The position numbers and the translations under genes are program-made. A stretch of 64,000 nt of DNA from Flavonifractor porci (lineage in GTDB: Bacteria; Bacillota; Clostridia; Oscillospirales; Oscillospiraceae), in the NCBI RefSeq assembly GCF_037572415.1, contig NZ_JBBHLB010000007.1, positions 62,001 to 126,000 of the forward strand, in the 5' to 3' direction. A model generated the notes under the pieces. It was not told the origin of the DNA. It worked only from the letters and a program-made list of their open reading frames with translations, and ran no database searches. Shown piece by piece: positions 1 to 7,922 of this stretch; position 1 is the first letter of the stretch; every line of letters starts with the position of its first letter.

Positions 1-672
1 CGGATATGACCCTTGTGTCCGGGTGCAGGCGTACCGTGGTCAAAACCGGCAGCGCCAAGCCGATGTGAGACTCTGCTGATGACCGCCCCGTATGTTGTCA
101 CAGGGGATTCCCTGCCGGCCCATCAAGCCGCCGCCGGCAATAACTGCACCGTGGAAACACGCTGACTGATGGCAAGAACACCGTGGATATGTTGGTGGGA
201 CTCACGGCCGCCATTGATATGACCGGCACAGTGCCCTCACTCCCCCAAGGCTAGGCCACCCGCACCCAGATGCGAAATGCCGCAGAGGTGTTGTGAAGAA
301 TGTGTGACCTGGTAAATTTTTTAAAAGACTGCTGCAACTGCGTACTGAGACAACAGCGCCCACAGCGGTATATTCCGCTGTGGGCGCTGTTGTTAACGCG
401 TGGTAATGACAAGGTACGTTTCTCAATCTCAACCGAATGCCTGCACTTTTAACCACAGGTCATCTCTATTCGGTTTCCACATTATTTCTCATTTTGAGCC
501 TCTGCCTGGATCTCATCATAGCACCGCTGAGCCGCGGAGCGGTTCAGCGGCAGTTACCCGGCCATCATGGCTTTACTGGTCTGGCCGGAGTGCTCCCATA
601 CAGGCATTTCTTCTATGCTGTAATGCCACCTTACGGACAACGGCATAAAGCGAAACGTTGATTCCCTGCCGC
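1..672. other. Region without an intact gene; possible SLH-gene remnant
   Basis: No open frame here has a convincing start, ribosome site and family resemblance. On the plus strand around 166-300 an interrupted frame reads DGKNTVDML, then ATRTQMRNAAEVL after a stop. ATRTQ resembles the ATRAQ box that ends SLH repeats, so this may be a decayed 3' end of a surface-layer gene. Stops in all frames make it non-functional as seen. The rest, up to the ZIP gene, shows nothing I can name. Confidence 0.25.
350..393. terminator. Perfect 19-bp hairpin, terminator-like
   Basis: A 19-bp inverted repeat (350-368 with 375-393) encloses a 6-base loop. There is no T tract on either side, so it is a strong hairpin but not a textbook intrinsic terminator. 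It sits just after the possible SLH-gene remnant. Confidence 0.45.
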
Positions 673-1476
673 TTATAAAAACAGCAGCAGGCTGATTGCC
701 ATAATCACCATGCCGGAAATAAGCCCATAGATGGAAAGATGGTGTTCTCCATATTCCCGCGCGGCAGGGAGAAGCTCGTCAAAGGAGATAAACACCATGA
801 TGCCAGCCACTCCGGCAAACAGCAAACCAAACACGGTGTCGCTCATAATCGGGCGCAATACCAGCCAACCAAGCAGTGCCCCCAGGGGCTCGGCGAGGCC
901 CGACAAGAAAGAGTAGCAAAACGCCCTGCGGCGAGATCCGGTAGCCTGATAGATGGGCACGGATACCGCAATACCCTCGGGAATATTATGGATGGCAATG
1001 GCTACTACGATCGGAATCGCGACACTTGGCTCCTGCAATGCCGAGACGAAGGTAGCAAGGCCTTCAGGGAAGTTGTGAATAGCAATGGCTAATGCGGTGA
1101 AAACACCCATGCGCATGAGCCGGCCAGGCGGGGGAGAATCCTTCTCCGTGTCCTCCATCAGTTTCACTTCATGAGGATTCTCCGCTGATGGGATCAACTT
1201 ATCTATGACAGCTATCACTAACATACCACCAAAAAACGCGGCGACAGTCGCCCAACTTCCTGGTCGAGTTCCCATCTCAGCGATCAAGGCGTCCTGAGCT
1301 TTAAAAAATATCTCAATCATCGAAACGTAGATCATGACGCCGGCGGAAAAACCCAGAGAAACCGACAGAAATTTTCGATTGGTATGTCTGCAAAGGAATG
1401 CGATACAGCTGCCTATCCCGGTACTTAACCCAGCCAGCAATGTCAGAAAAAACGCAAGCAATACAGTGTAGTCCAA
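673..1476 (-). CDS. zupT: ZIP-family divalent metal (zinc) transporter, ZupT-like
   Basis: A multi-pass inner-membrane protein of about 267 residues that likely imports Zn(II) or related metals. The ZIP metal-site signatures are present as HNFPEGLATF and, one helix later, HNIPEGIAVS. Eight or so hydrophobic segments fit the family. A longer frame opens at 1500, but a strong AAAGGAGGG lies inside it and 6 bases before the TTG at 1474-1476, so I place the start there (protein begins LDYTVLLAFF, with the first residue as formyl-Met). It has its own promoter and operator upstream and is not part of the zur-znu operon. The metal specificity is inferred from the family. Confidence 0.85.
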   Translation of the reverse strand: MDYTVLLAFFLTLLAGLSTGIGSCIAFLCRHTNRKFLSVSLGFSAGVMIYVSMIEIFFKAQDALIAEMGTRPGSWATVAAFFGGMLVIAVIDKLIPSAENPHEVKLMEDTEKDSPPPGRLMRMGVFTALAIAIHNFPEGLATFVSALQEPSVAIPIVVAIAIHNIPEGIAVSVPIYQATGSRRRAFCYSFLSGLAEPLGALLGWLVLRPIMSDTVFGLLFAGVAGIMVFISFDELLPAAREYGEHHLSIYGLISGMVIMAISLLLFL

Positions 1477-1503
1477 GAGATCCCTCCTTTCAGGATGCAA
1501 ATT

Positions 1504-1521
1504 AGTTAGTTGCCGCTAACT
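1504..1521. promoter_or_regulatory. Operator-like palindrome upstream of the ZIP gene
   Basis: AGTTAG and CTAACT are separated by TTGCCG, giving a 6+6+6 palindrome between the -10 box and the start codon of the ZIP gene. The same GTTAG-N6-CTAAC core recurs before the methyltransferase at about 7260. The position suggests repression by a metalloregulator. The half-site resembles DtxR/IdeR-type boxes, which is an inference only. Confidence 0.55.
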
Positions 1522-1527
1522 GATTTG

Positions 1528-1556
1528 ATTCTATCACTTATCACACCGTATGTCAA
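1528..1556 (-). promoter_or_regulatory. Promoter of the ZIP transporter gene
   Basis: Read on the minus strand, TTGACA (1551-1556) and TAGAAT (1528-1533) are 17 bases apart. The transcription start would fall close to the AGTTAG palindrome at 1504-1521. Confidence 0.7.
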
Positions 1557-1765
1557 CAGCGTTTGTGCGTTCGAAAGGATCCCTTTGTTTTTCCGCCGCA
1601 TCCTTATTTTCTCTTCTGGAAGATTTTTAATGGATCCCGCGGCATCCTATGTGTTCCGGGGCATTAGATTTACCGTAGGGCGCTGATATTGGCAGGTTCT
1701 CTTTTTGTCAAAAGGCTAACCCCTATTGGACTCATTGCCTGATTTGCCAGGCTTGGTATGTTGGT

Positions 1766-2347
1766 CTACGGAGTGCCACCACTTGACTCAAATTTCACAT
1801 GTTCCAGGTGGAGCAAAATGATCCCGCGCTCCTCCAGCGATCGGTCTGCCTGAAGCTCTCCCACCACGGTCACCTCCGATTTGGAGGGCGGGTAATCCTG
1901 GGGATACGCCAGCCCTTCCGGCATGACAAGATTAAATCCCTGCGCACAGCAGGCGGTGGCATCCTCCACGATCACCCCACAGTAGATCCGAGCCGTCTCA
2001 GGGTCCTGATATACAGTAAAAATGCCTGTCATTCGAATATTCTTTCCGATGTAATCATTCGGAGACACCATCATGTTATACACTTCTGCATAAACCATCG
2101 TACTGCTGAGGGCAGTCAGATCCACATCCACAGACACGGAAGGGCTTGCCTGCGTATCCGGCTGAGGGCTGCCCGCCTGGCTCTCTTTTTCTTGCCCATC
2201 AGAGGTCAGGCCGTCGGAAGGTATCCCTTGACTGTCCTGCGATAGGTTTTCCTGCTCATCCGACCGGACAGTCTGCCCGTTTCCGGCGCACCCAACACAG
2301 GCCAGAAGTATAATCCCTGCCAGGAAGAGAATCATTCGGCGTTTCAT
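1766..2347 (-). CDS. Lipoprotein of the zinc operon, OB-fold-like
   Basis: A 193-residue predicted lipoprotein and the last gene of the zur-znu operon. MKRRMILFLAGIILLACVGC is a type II signal with the lipobox cysteine at residue 20. A Ser/Gln/Asp-rich linker follows, then a compact domain from about residue 80 with NPDYIGK-like and VEDATACCAQGF segments. That pattern resembles the small OB-fold domain seen in other Firmicute zinc-uptake operons and in DUF1980-type proteins. The paired Cys residues could bind metal. The start is 3 bases after the znuB stop codon, which implies co-translation. A periplasmic-side zinc-handling role is inferred from context only. Confidence 0.6.
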   Translation of the reverse strand: MKRRMILFLAGIILLACVGCAGNGQTVRSDEQENLSQDSQGIPSDGLTSDGQEKESQAGSPQPDTQASPSVSVDVDLTALSSTMVYAEVYNMMVSPNDYIGKNIRMTGIFTVYQDPETARIYCGVIVEDATACCAQGFNLVMPEGLAYPQDYPPSKSEVTVVGELQADRSLEERGIILLHLEHVKFESSGGTP

Positions 2348-2350
2348 CGG

Positions 2351-3196
2351 TCATCTCCTTCCCATCCGTCCCAGCAGAGCACACAGAGCAAACAGCAGGA
2401 TTTCCACAGCAACGATCGTGGATCCGACCGGGGTACCTGCCAGAACGGATGTGAGAATCCCGGCGGTGGCACAAAAAACGGAAAAGCCTGCGGCGCAGAG
2501 GGTAACCGCCCGGAAGCTTTTGAACAGGCGCATAGCAGACATGGCTGGAAAGATCACCAAGGCGGAGATCAGCAGAGAGCCAACCAACTGCATAGCCATC
2601 ACAATGACCACCGCCGTCACCACCGCTAGGATCAGATTGTATAACTTTGTCCAGGTTCCAGTGGCGGCAGCAAAGCTCTCATCAAAGGTTATGGCAAATA
2701 TCTTATGGTAAAAAAAGAGATACAAGAGCACCGCTGCCGCTGACAGTCCCATACACATCCACACCTCGGTTTTTGTGAGGGTAAGGATGGAGGTGGAGCC
2801 GAACAGGGTAGTGCAAACGTCTCCCGACAGATTGGGGGAGGCAGAAAACACATTCATCATCAGATAGCCCACCGCCAGCGCCCCAACGGAGAGCATAGCC
2901 ATGGCGGCATCGCCTTTGATCTTGCCGTTCCGGCCCGTGCACAGCAACAGAATGGCACACAGCACCGTAATCCCCATAACCAGTGGCATATCGTTGGTCA
3001 GGTTCAGAACGGAGGCCACCGACATGGCGCCAAAGGCCACATGCGACAGCCCATCCCCGATAAAGGAGAACCGCCTGAGCACCAGAGTGACACCCAGCAG
3101 GGAGGCACACAGGGCCACCAGCACCCCTACCACCAGGGCATACTGTACAAAGGGATAGGCCCAGTATTGGATCAGCTTTTCAATCAACAGTTCCAT
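2351..3196 (-). CDS. znuB: Zinc ABC transporter permease
   Basis: An ABC-3 family permease (about 281 residues, the usual length) that forms the membrane channel for Zn(II) import with ZnuA and ZnuC. It has eight or nine hydrophobic helices. The conserved GDGLSHVAFGAM stretch lies near residue 47. A frame opens 60 bases earlier, but AGGAGGTGGAGCCC precedes the ATG at 3194-3196, giving MELLIEKLIQ. This start overlaps the 3' end of znuC by 17 bases, which indicates translational coupling. Control by Zur is expected because the gene lies in the zur-led operon. Confidence 0.9.
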   Translation of the reverse strand: MELLIEKLIQYWAYPFVQYALVVGVLVALCASLLGVTLVLRRFSFIGDGLSHVAFGAMSVASVLNLTNDMPLVMGITVLCAILLLCTGRNGKIKGDAAMAMLSVGALAVGYLMMNVFSASPNLSGDVCTTLFGSTSILTLTKTEVWMCMGLSAAAVLLYLFFYHKIFAITFDESFAAATGTWTKLYNLILAVVTAVVIVMAMQLVGSLLISALVIFPAMSAMRLFKSFRAVTLCAAGFSVFCATAGILTSVLAGTPVGSTIVAVEILLFALCALLGRMGRR

Positions 3197-3902
3197 GGGC
3201 TCCACCTCCTCTCTGCTCCAGGCACCGGTGGCCGGGATTGGATTGAACAAAGGCATCCCGGGTCCCGAAAAACACCTGCTTCCCCAGATAGAGGATATGG
3301 CTGGCGTAGCGCAGCGCAGCGGCTACATCATGGGAGATCATCAGAATGGTCATTCCATCCTGCTTATTGAGCTGAGCGATGACCTGATACAATTCCCGGC
3401 CAGCCGATGGATCCAGGCCGGACACCGGCTCATCCAGGAGCAGTATCTTCCGGGCGGAACACAGAGCCCGGGCCAGCAACACACGCTGCTGTTGGCCTCC
3501 TGACAGTTCTCGATAGCAGCGCTTGGAATGGCATTCCATATCCATGCGCCGGAGGGACTGCCGGGCCAGCTCCTTTTCCGCCCGAGTGTAAAAAGGGCGC
3601 AAACCGCACCGGCTTTGACACCCGGAGAGGGCCACCTCCCAGACGGTAGCGGGAAAATCCCGCTGTGCCTGGGTCTGCTGGGGCAGGTACCCGATCTCAT
3701 TGGCCCGTACTCCGCCGCTCAGGGTCACCGAACCCTCCAGGGGTGTCAGCAGACCCAGAATGGTCTTCATCAGTGTGGATTTTCCGGCGCCGTTTTCCCC
3801 CAGAATACAGAGGTAATCTCCGGCACGGACGGCAAAGCTCAGGTCCCGCATAAGGGCAGTATCATATCCCAGGGCGAGACCCTGGCAGTTTATCTGGATC
3901 AT
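3180..3902 (-). CDS. znuC: Zinc ABC transporter ATP-binding protein
   Basis: A 240-residue cytoplasmic ABC ATPase that powers zinc uptake. The Walker A motif GENGAGKST is near residue 36, the signature LSGGQQQR near 134, and Walker B ILLLDEP near 155, followed by the H-loop MISHD. Its order between the binding protein znuA and the permease znuB is the standard metal-uptake arrangement. Manganese or iron importers share this fold. Zinc is chosen because of the His-rich znuA and the adjacent Zur. Confidence 0.9.
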   Translation of the reverse strand: MIQINCQGLALGYDTALMRDLSFAVRAGDYLCILGENGAGKSTLMKTILGLLTPLEGSVTLSGGVRANEIGYLPQQTQAQRDFPATVWEVALSGCQSRCGLRPFYTRAEKELARQSLRRMDMECHSKRCYRELSGGQQQRVLLARALCSARKILLLDEPVSGLDPSAGRELYQVIAQLNKQDGMTILMISHDVAAALRYASHILYLGKQVFFGTRDAFVQSNPGHRCLEQRGGGAHGTVD

Positions 3903-3917
3903 GCCATGGTTCTCCTC

Positions 3918-4958
3918 TCAACGCAGTGCGGTTTTCAGCGTTTCCAGGTTCTTTTCCATGATAGCCAGGTAAGTTTCGCCTGCCGCCACATCCCCGGCAG
4001 TCACGGACTGCATGGAATCCAGCACAAGGATCTCCTGACTTTTCGTGTCGGTATTGCTGACCACAGTCTGGGCGATGCCATGAGCAGCCCCCTCGATGGT
4101 CAGCACACAGGGCAAGGTCAGTTCGTCCACTTTACCGGCCAGGAAGGCCACCGTCTCAAAGCTGGCCTCCGTCTCAGCCGAGCAGCCGGAAAAGGCCGCA
4201 TAGTAAGTAAGCCCGTAGTCGTCCGCCAGGTACCGGAATGGGAATCGGTCGGCAAAGAGTAAGGTTCGGGTGGGTGAGGCATCCACGACAGCCTGATATC
4301 GCCCGTCCAGTTCATTCAGTTTTTTGATATAAGCAGCAGCGTTTTCAGCGTAAGCCTTTTGATGATCTGGGTCGACGGTACTCAAAGTACCGGCAATGGC
4401 ATCGCAGAGCACTGCGGCATGCTTCAGGGACAGCCAGATATGCTCGTCATCGTGGGCGTGGCCACATTCCTCATGGTGCTCATGCTCCTCTTTGTTGTCA
4501 TCATCACCATGGTGTTCGTGCGCATCTTCATGTCCATGATGATGCTCGCTTTCCTGCATCCCCTCAACCACTTCCTCCGCTTTCACGCCATCCCCCAGCG
4601 TTTCCATCAGGTTCATCACCACGCGTTGGGGATTGGATGCATTAGCCAGGGCGTCCTCCACCCAAGAGTCCGATTCCCCTCCCGTGTAGAGAAAGACATC
4701 GCAGTTGGAGATGGCGACCATATCGTCGGCGGTGGGTTGGAAGCTGTGGAGATCTACGCCGTCATCCAGGAGCATCGTCAGCTCTATGTGGTCCGCCTGA
4801 TCCCCCACAATTTCCCGCACCCAATCATATTCCGGAAAAATAGTGGTGACAATTCGCAGTTTTTCGCTGCCGCCTTTCGGGATGGAGGAAGGTTTGCAGC
4901 CGCCGAGTATCCCAGCTGTCACCACAAGGGAAAGAACGATAGAAATAACTTTTTTCAT
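3918..4958 (-). CDS. znuA: Zinc-binding lipoprotein (ABC solute-binding protein)
   Basis: A 346-residue cluster A-I metal-binding protein that delivers Zn(II) to ZnuB. MKKVISIVLS begins a signal ending in the lipobox LGGC. Two lobes flank a very His/Asp/Glu-rich loop (about residues 135-180, with HHHGHEDAHEHHGDD), the hallmark of zinc-specific ZnuA/AdcA proteins. A longer frame opens at 5042, but the ATG at 4958 is preceded by GGAGG and starts the signal peptide. The family metal ligands are not all individually assigned here. The gene sits 15 bases before znuC. Confidence 0.9.
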   Translation of the reverse strand: MKKVISIVLSLVVTAGILGGCKPSSIPKGGSEKLRIVTTIFPEYDWVREIVGDQADHIELTMLLDDGVDLHSFQPTADDMVAISNCDVFLYTGGESDSWVEDALANASNPQRVVMNLMETLGDGVKAEEVVEGMQESEHHHGHEDAHEHHGDDDNKEEHEHHEECGHAHDDEHIWLSLKHAAVLCDAIAGTLSTVDPDHQKAYAENAAAYIKKLNELDGRYQAVVDASPTRTLLFADRFPFRYLADDYGLTYYAAFSGCSAETEASFETVAFLAGKVDELTLPCVLTIEGAAHGIAQTVVSNTDTKSQEILVLDSMQSVTAGDVAAGETYLAIMEKNLETLKTALR

Positions 4959-5082
4959 ATAGGTAAAACCTCCGAATTCATACAGGCACTGAAAAATGGG
5001 CGCAAAAATACAAGGGCTCCTGGCATACGCCAAGAGAGCCACCTCAAATGGGTAGACTCGTCCCCTTGCAAATAGTTCCTGT

Positions 5083-5379
5083 TTAATTCAGCAGTTTCAC
5101 CTTCCACAAAACCAGTGAAGAAGCGACAACAATATTTTGCGTCGACAGAACGAGAAACAGCATAAAAAAGCAAAGCACCGCCGCTGCGGCAGACGCCGTA
5201 TGAGCCGAGGAGAACTGCTCAAGAAGCTCTTGGCAGGCCTGGATCTGATGGCAGATGGCGCAGTGTTCTCCGCCACAGTCGTGTTCCGCCTCCGCAACGG
5301 TAAAAAATACGGAGAAGAGCAAAGCAAATACCAGCAGTGCCGCCCCACAGGCAGCAGCAAGGCGCGTTTTTCTTGCCAT
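5083..5379 (-). CDS. Small Cys/His-containing membrane protein of the zinc operon
   Basis: About 98 residues. MARKTRLAAACGAALLVFALLF is a first membrane segment. A short exported loop with HDCGGEHCAICHQIQAC follows, then a second hydrophobic helix. The CxxxxCxxC-like cluster with neighbouring His could chelate zinc. AGGAGG lies 9 bases before the ATG at 5379. It sits between zur and znuA, so a part in zinc sensing or handover is plausible, but I know of no proven function for such proteins. Confidence 0.6.
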   Translation of the reverse strand: MARKTRLAAACGAALLVFALLFSVFFTVAEAEHDCGGEHCAICHQIQACQELLEQFSSAHTASAAAAVLCFFMLFLVLSTQNIVVASSLVLWKVKLLN

Positions 5380-5400
5380 ATTCTTCTCCCTCCTTTGCAC

Positions 5401-5796
5401 TTATGTTAGCGTACAGCCCGGGCAAATACCATGCAGGACAGTATTGTGGATATCCAGATCAAATCCGTCCAGCTCTGAGACGACACGCCTCAGCTGACTG
5501 GTATGCTCCTCACTCATATGAAAAGTCTTTCCACAGCGAATACAGGACATATGAAGATGGGACCGGCAGACCGATGAGCCAACATATTGATAAACAGCCT
5601 CCCTGCTTCCCGTCTTTATGGCCTTGCGGATCAGCCCGTCCGCTTCGAGCTGTGTAAGATTTCGGTACACCGCACTGAGGCTGATTTGCTTCCCACACAA
5701 TATTTGAGCGATTTCCCGGACCGACAACAACTGATGCGGGTGCCGCTCCAGAAAAGCAATCAGGAGTTCCCTCTGTCGGGTGTCGTATTTTTTCAT
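5401..5796 (-). CDS. zur: Fur-family zinc regulator, Zur-like
   Basis: A 131-residue Fur-family repressor. The N-terminal winged helix includes SLSAVYRNLTQLEADGL. The C-terminal dimerisation part has the two structural-zinc pairs CIRC (near residue 86) and CPGC (near 125). It is the first gene of the operon with znuACB, so Zur is more likely than Fur or PerR. The promoter upstream holds a perfect palindrome suited to autoregulation: zinc-loaded Zur would shut off its own operon. Confidence 0.85.
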   Translation of the reverse strand: MKKYDTRQRELLIAFLERHPHQLLSVREIAQILCGKQISLSAVYRNLTQLEADGLIRKAIKTGSREAVYQYVGSSVCRSHLHMSCIRCGKTFHMSEEHTSQLRRVVSELDGFDLDIHNTVLHGICPGCTLT

Positions 5797-5810
5797 TGCA
5801 ATGCCTCACA

Positions 5811-5831
5811 ATTTGCGAATAGTTCGCAAAT
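5811..5831. promoter_or_regulatory. Zur-box-like operator
   Basis: ATTTGCGAA and TTCGCAAAT are perfect complements around TAG, a 21-bp Fur-family-type palindrome. It starts one base after the -10 box of the zur promoter on the minus strand and covers the expected transcription start, so a bound repressor would block initiation. Confidence 0.75.
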
Positions 5832-5832
5832 C

Positions 5833-5861
5833 AGAATAGCATCATCCAAGATTTGTGTCAA
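5833..5861 (-). promoter_or_regulatory. Promoter of the zur-znu operon
   Basis: On the minus strand a perfect TTGACA (5856-5861) lies 17 bases before TATTCT (5833-5838). It is directly followed by the 21-bp palindrome. Confidence 0.8.
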
Positions 5862-6604
5862 GATTATTTTATTTCTGCATCTACAGGGATTGTATAACTA
5901 ACTATTGTCCAGCCGCCGGCCGAGACAGTATACATTGCTTTTCAGCAACTCCATGAAACCTGCACCGAAAAAAGAAGTCGGGGCTCCAATGCACAATTTG
6001 ACTTGCGCATCACTTTTCACTGTCACAAATCCTAGCGCAGTGTGTATCTGCCATTACCTCCCCCCTTAATGAAGCAGATGCTTCACGGATAATGAGCAAA
6101 TTGGGAAGCAGTTTTCAAAATGCCATGTTGGATTTATGCGTCATACAAAAGGGACATATCTGCACAAACGCAAGGCAATACGTCCGTTTCTGAAACCGGA
6201 TATGTATGTATCGGAAGCTTTTTCTCAAATGGAGTGTCCACCATCATTTCGGGACTAATGGGTTTTGATTTGGAATTTGCTCATATATGAGGATAGAGAG
6301 CGGCTTCCCATCCTGCTGCAAATCCTATGCGGCCAGTCCTTCTGCATCCTTCTAACATACAGTTTGATTGTTCTGAGCTGCGGCTGGCCAATCGTGCTAA
6401 ACTTCTATTCATCGCTCTCATCGGGGCGTTGCAGTGGCATTTGTTGGTGAGCGCCAGGCGCCCTCCTGATCCACACATAATGCGCCTATCTTTTTAAAAG
6501 CATAGGGCCATACGGCGTCTGAAACACCGGCTGGATGTCCAGCTGAATCAGGCCTATCGGCCCTTCATCTTTCCGGCATGGTACTGAGAACAGGCGTACA
6601 TCAC
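5862..6604. other. Region without a supported gene
   Basis: About 740 bp between the zur promoter and the methyltransferase. Short frames on both strands lack ribosome sites and family resemblance. A plus-strand frame near 6136-6270 (MRHTKGTYLHKRKAIRPFL) ends in a stop and continues as a hydrophobic frame without a match I can name. It may be gene debris. Confidence 0.4.
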
Positions 6605-7234
6605 TTATTTCTCCCTAACAGCCATCACACACAGCCTGTGCGTTTTCATCTCATGGTCCACTGTGATTTTGGAAAAACCAGCTTCGCTGAGAAACGCGGA
6701 AAGCTGCGCCCCGTTGAAAACCCGCAGTCCGTCAATGGCAGATAGCCACTTATCATCGTGCGGATTCATTCCGTCCGACTCGTTTACGATCAGAAATGTC
6801 CCACCCGTTTTCAAGATCCGATACACCTCTTGAAAGCTTTCGGCTGGCCCCGGCCAGAAGTATACTGTCTCAAATGCGGTCACCAAATCAAACTGCCCGT
6901 CCCCAAAGGGCATCTGGGATACATCCCCCTGCACGACACGACAGCGGCCCTTTTGTATATCTTGCTGATTGACCCGCTTTGTCTTTTCCACGGAGATTTC
7001 CGAATAATCCAGCGCAGTTATCTTCGCAGTTGGATATTTCCCAAGAAGTTCCCTCACATTCCGTCCTCCACCACAGCCCAGTTCAGCGATCTCATCAGGG
7101 CCTGTTTCAGGCAAATGCCTTATACCCCAATCCGCAACGGCAGCATGGGCATGATTCATACTTCTGACCATCCACTTACCCAACATTCCCTCAGGTTTGC
7201 GGGTATTGTTGAAAAGAGTTTTTAATATTCCCAT
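6605..7234 (-). CDS. Class I SAM-dependent methyltransferase
   Basis: A 209-residue cytosolic methyltransferase of the Methyltransf_11/UbiE type. Motif I is AELGCGGGRNV near residue 54 and the acidic loop is ALDYSEISVEK. A post-motif DLVTAFETVYFWP follows. The substrate is not evident. A frame opens at 7246, but that ATG is inside GGAGG, which is well spaced for the second ATG at 7232-7234 (MGILKTLF), so I use that start. The gene stands alone with a promoter overlapped by a large palindrome. The core of that palindrome matches the one upstream of the ZIP transporter, so control by the same metal-responsive repressor is likely. Confidence 0.8.
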   Translation of the reverse strand: MGILKTLFNNTRKPEGMLGKWMVRSMNHAHAAVADWGIRHLPETGPDEIAELGCGGGRNVRELLGKYPTAKITALDYSEISVEKTKRVNQQDIQKGRCRVVQGDVSQMPFGDGQFDLVTAFETVYFWPGPAESFQEVYRILKTGGTFLIVNESDGMNPHDDKWLSAIDGLRVFNGAQLSAFLSEAGFSKITVDHEMKTHRLCVMAVREK

Positions 7235-7246
7235 GGCGACCTCCAT

Positions 7247-7288
7247 AAGGTATCATATGGTTAGTTATCGCTAACCATATGATACCTT
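7247..7288. promoter_or_regulatory. Perfect 18-bp inverted repeat over the methyltransferase promoter
   Basis: AAGGTATCATATGGTTAG (7247-7264) and its exact complement (7271-7288) flank TTATCG. The inner GTTAG-N6-CTAAC matches the ZIP-gene operator. The arm nearer the promoter contains the -10 box. In RNA it would form a strong hairpin at the 5' end of the message. Confidence 0.75.
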
Positions 7289-7307
7289 ATTTGCCTCAAA
7301 GAATCAA
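7279..7307 (-). promoter_or_regulatory. Promoter of the methyltransferase gene
   Basis: On the minus strand TTGATT (7302-7307) is 17 bases before TATCAT (7279-7284). The -10 is embedded in the large palindrome. Confidence 0.6.
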
Positions 7308-7372
7308 CTGCAAAAAGCTAAATGTGCGGAAAAACCGGGGAAGGCTCCCGACCTTTTCTGCAGCTGCTTGTC

Positions 7373-7774
7373 TCAAAATCTATAAAGCATGACCTCATAT
7401 TGCTTCAAGTTTGAATATACGGCAGCCCCATCGTACCCGGATCCAATATAGACACGCTTGCCGGCACCTTGCCTGATCAAACAACCCAATGAAACGGCGT
7501 GATCTGCCATACCGACACGAACGCCGCGACCAGGTTTGCGGATCCGGCTGCCCAATACCCTTCTGTGCCGGTGCCTGTGGCACAGCACTATCGGTGCCTT
7601 TCTGCCACGGCAGACGATTGTCTGATGCGCGGGCAGGTGTGAACTCAACTGCCCCTTTGGGGGAAGGGTCCGGGATAATATGACGCGGGCCAAGGCCGTG
7701 TTTACGCGCGCCCCACGGGCATAATCCTTAAGCAATGCTTCTTTGGCCTGCGATATCAATCGCAGCCTGGTCAT
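7373..7774 (-). pseudogene. Possible degenerate gene of unknown family
   Basis: A 133-codon frame starting TRLRLISQAKEALLKDYARG. The first 25 residues look protein-like. The remainder is Arg/His-rich and an alternative frame looks equally coding (for example GAVEFTPARASDNRLPWQKGT), which suggests a frameshifted remnant. There is no clear ribosome site. I cannot assign a family. Confidence 0.25.
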
Positions 7775-7825
7775 GTGCCTCTCGGCCCCGCTCGCCCGCT
7801 GCCAGGTAGGGGCCCACAGAGAACA

Positions 7826-7863
7826 TCAATGCGCAGGCAACCGATGGGCTGCCTGCGCATTGA
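7826..7863. terminator. Hairpin after the ECF operon
   Basis: A 14-bp perfect stem (TCAATGCGCAGGCA with its complement) and 10-base loop lies 60 bases past the stop of the ABC-ABC-S gene, the last gene of the corrinoid operon. No T tract follows, so termination is uncertain. Confidence 0.5.
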
Positions 7864-7922
7864 CGTCTAACACCGTATTGGGTGAAACGCTAAATAACCA
7901 GTCTATAACCGTATCCTTGGTA

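Noticed and set aside
5896..5907. Third copy of the GTTAG/CTAAC operator near the zur promoter
   Set aside because: Only TAACTAACT is present, with no matching second arm.
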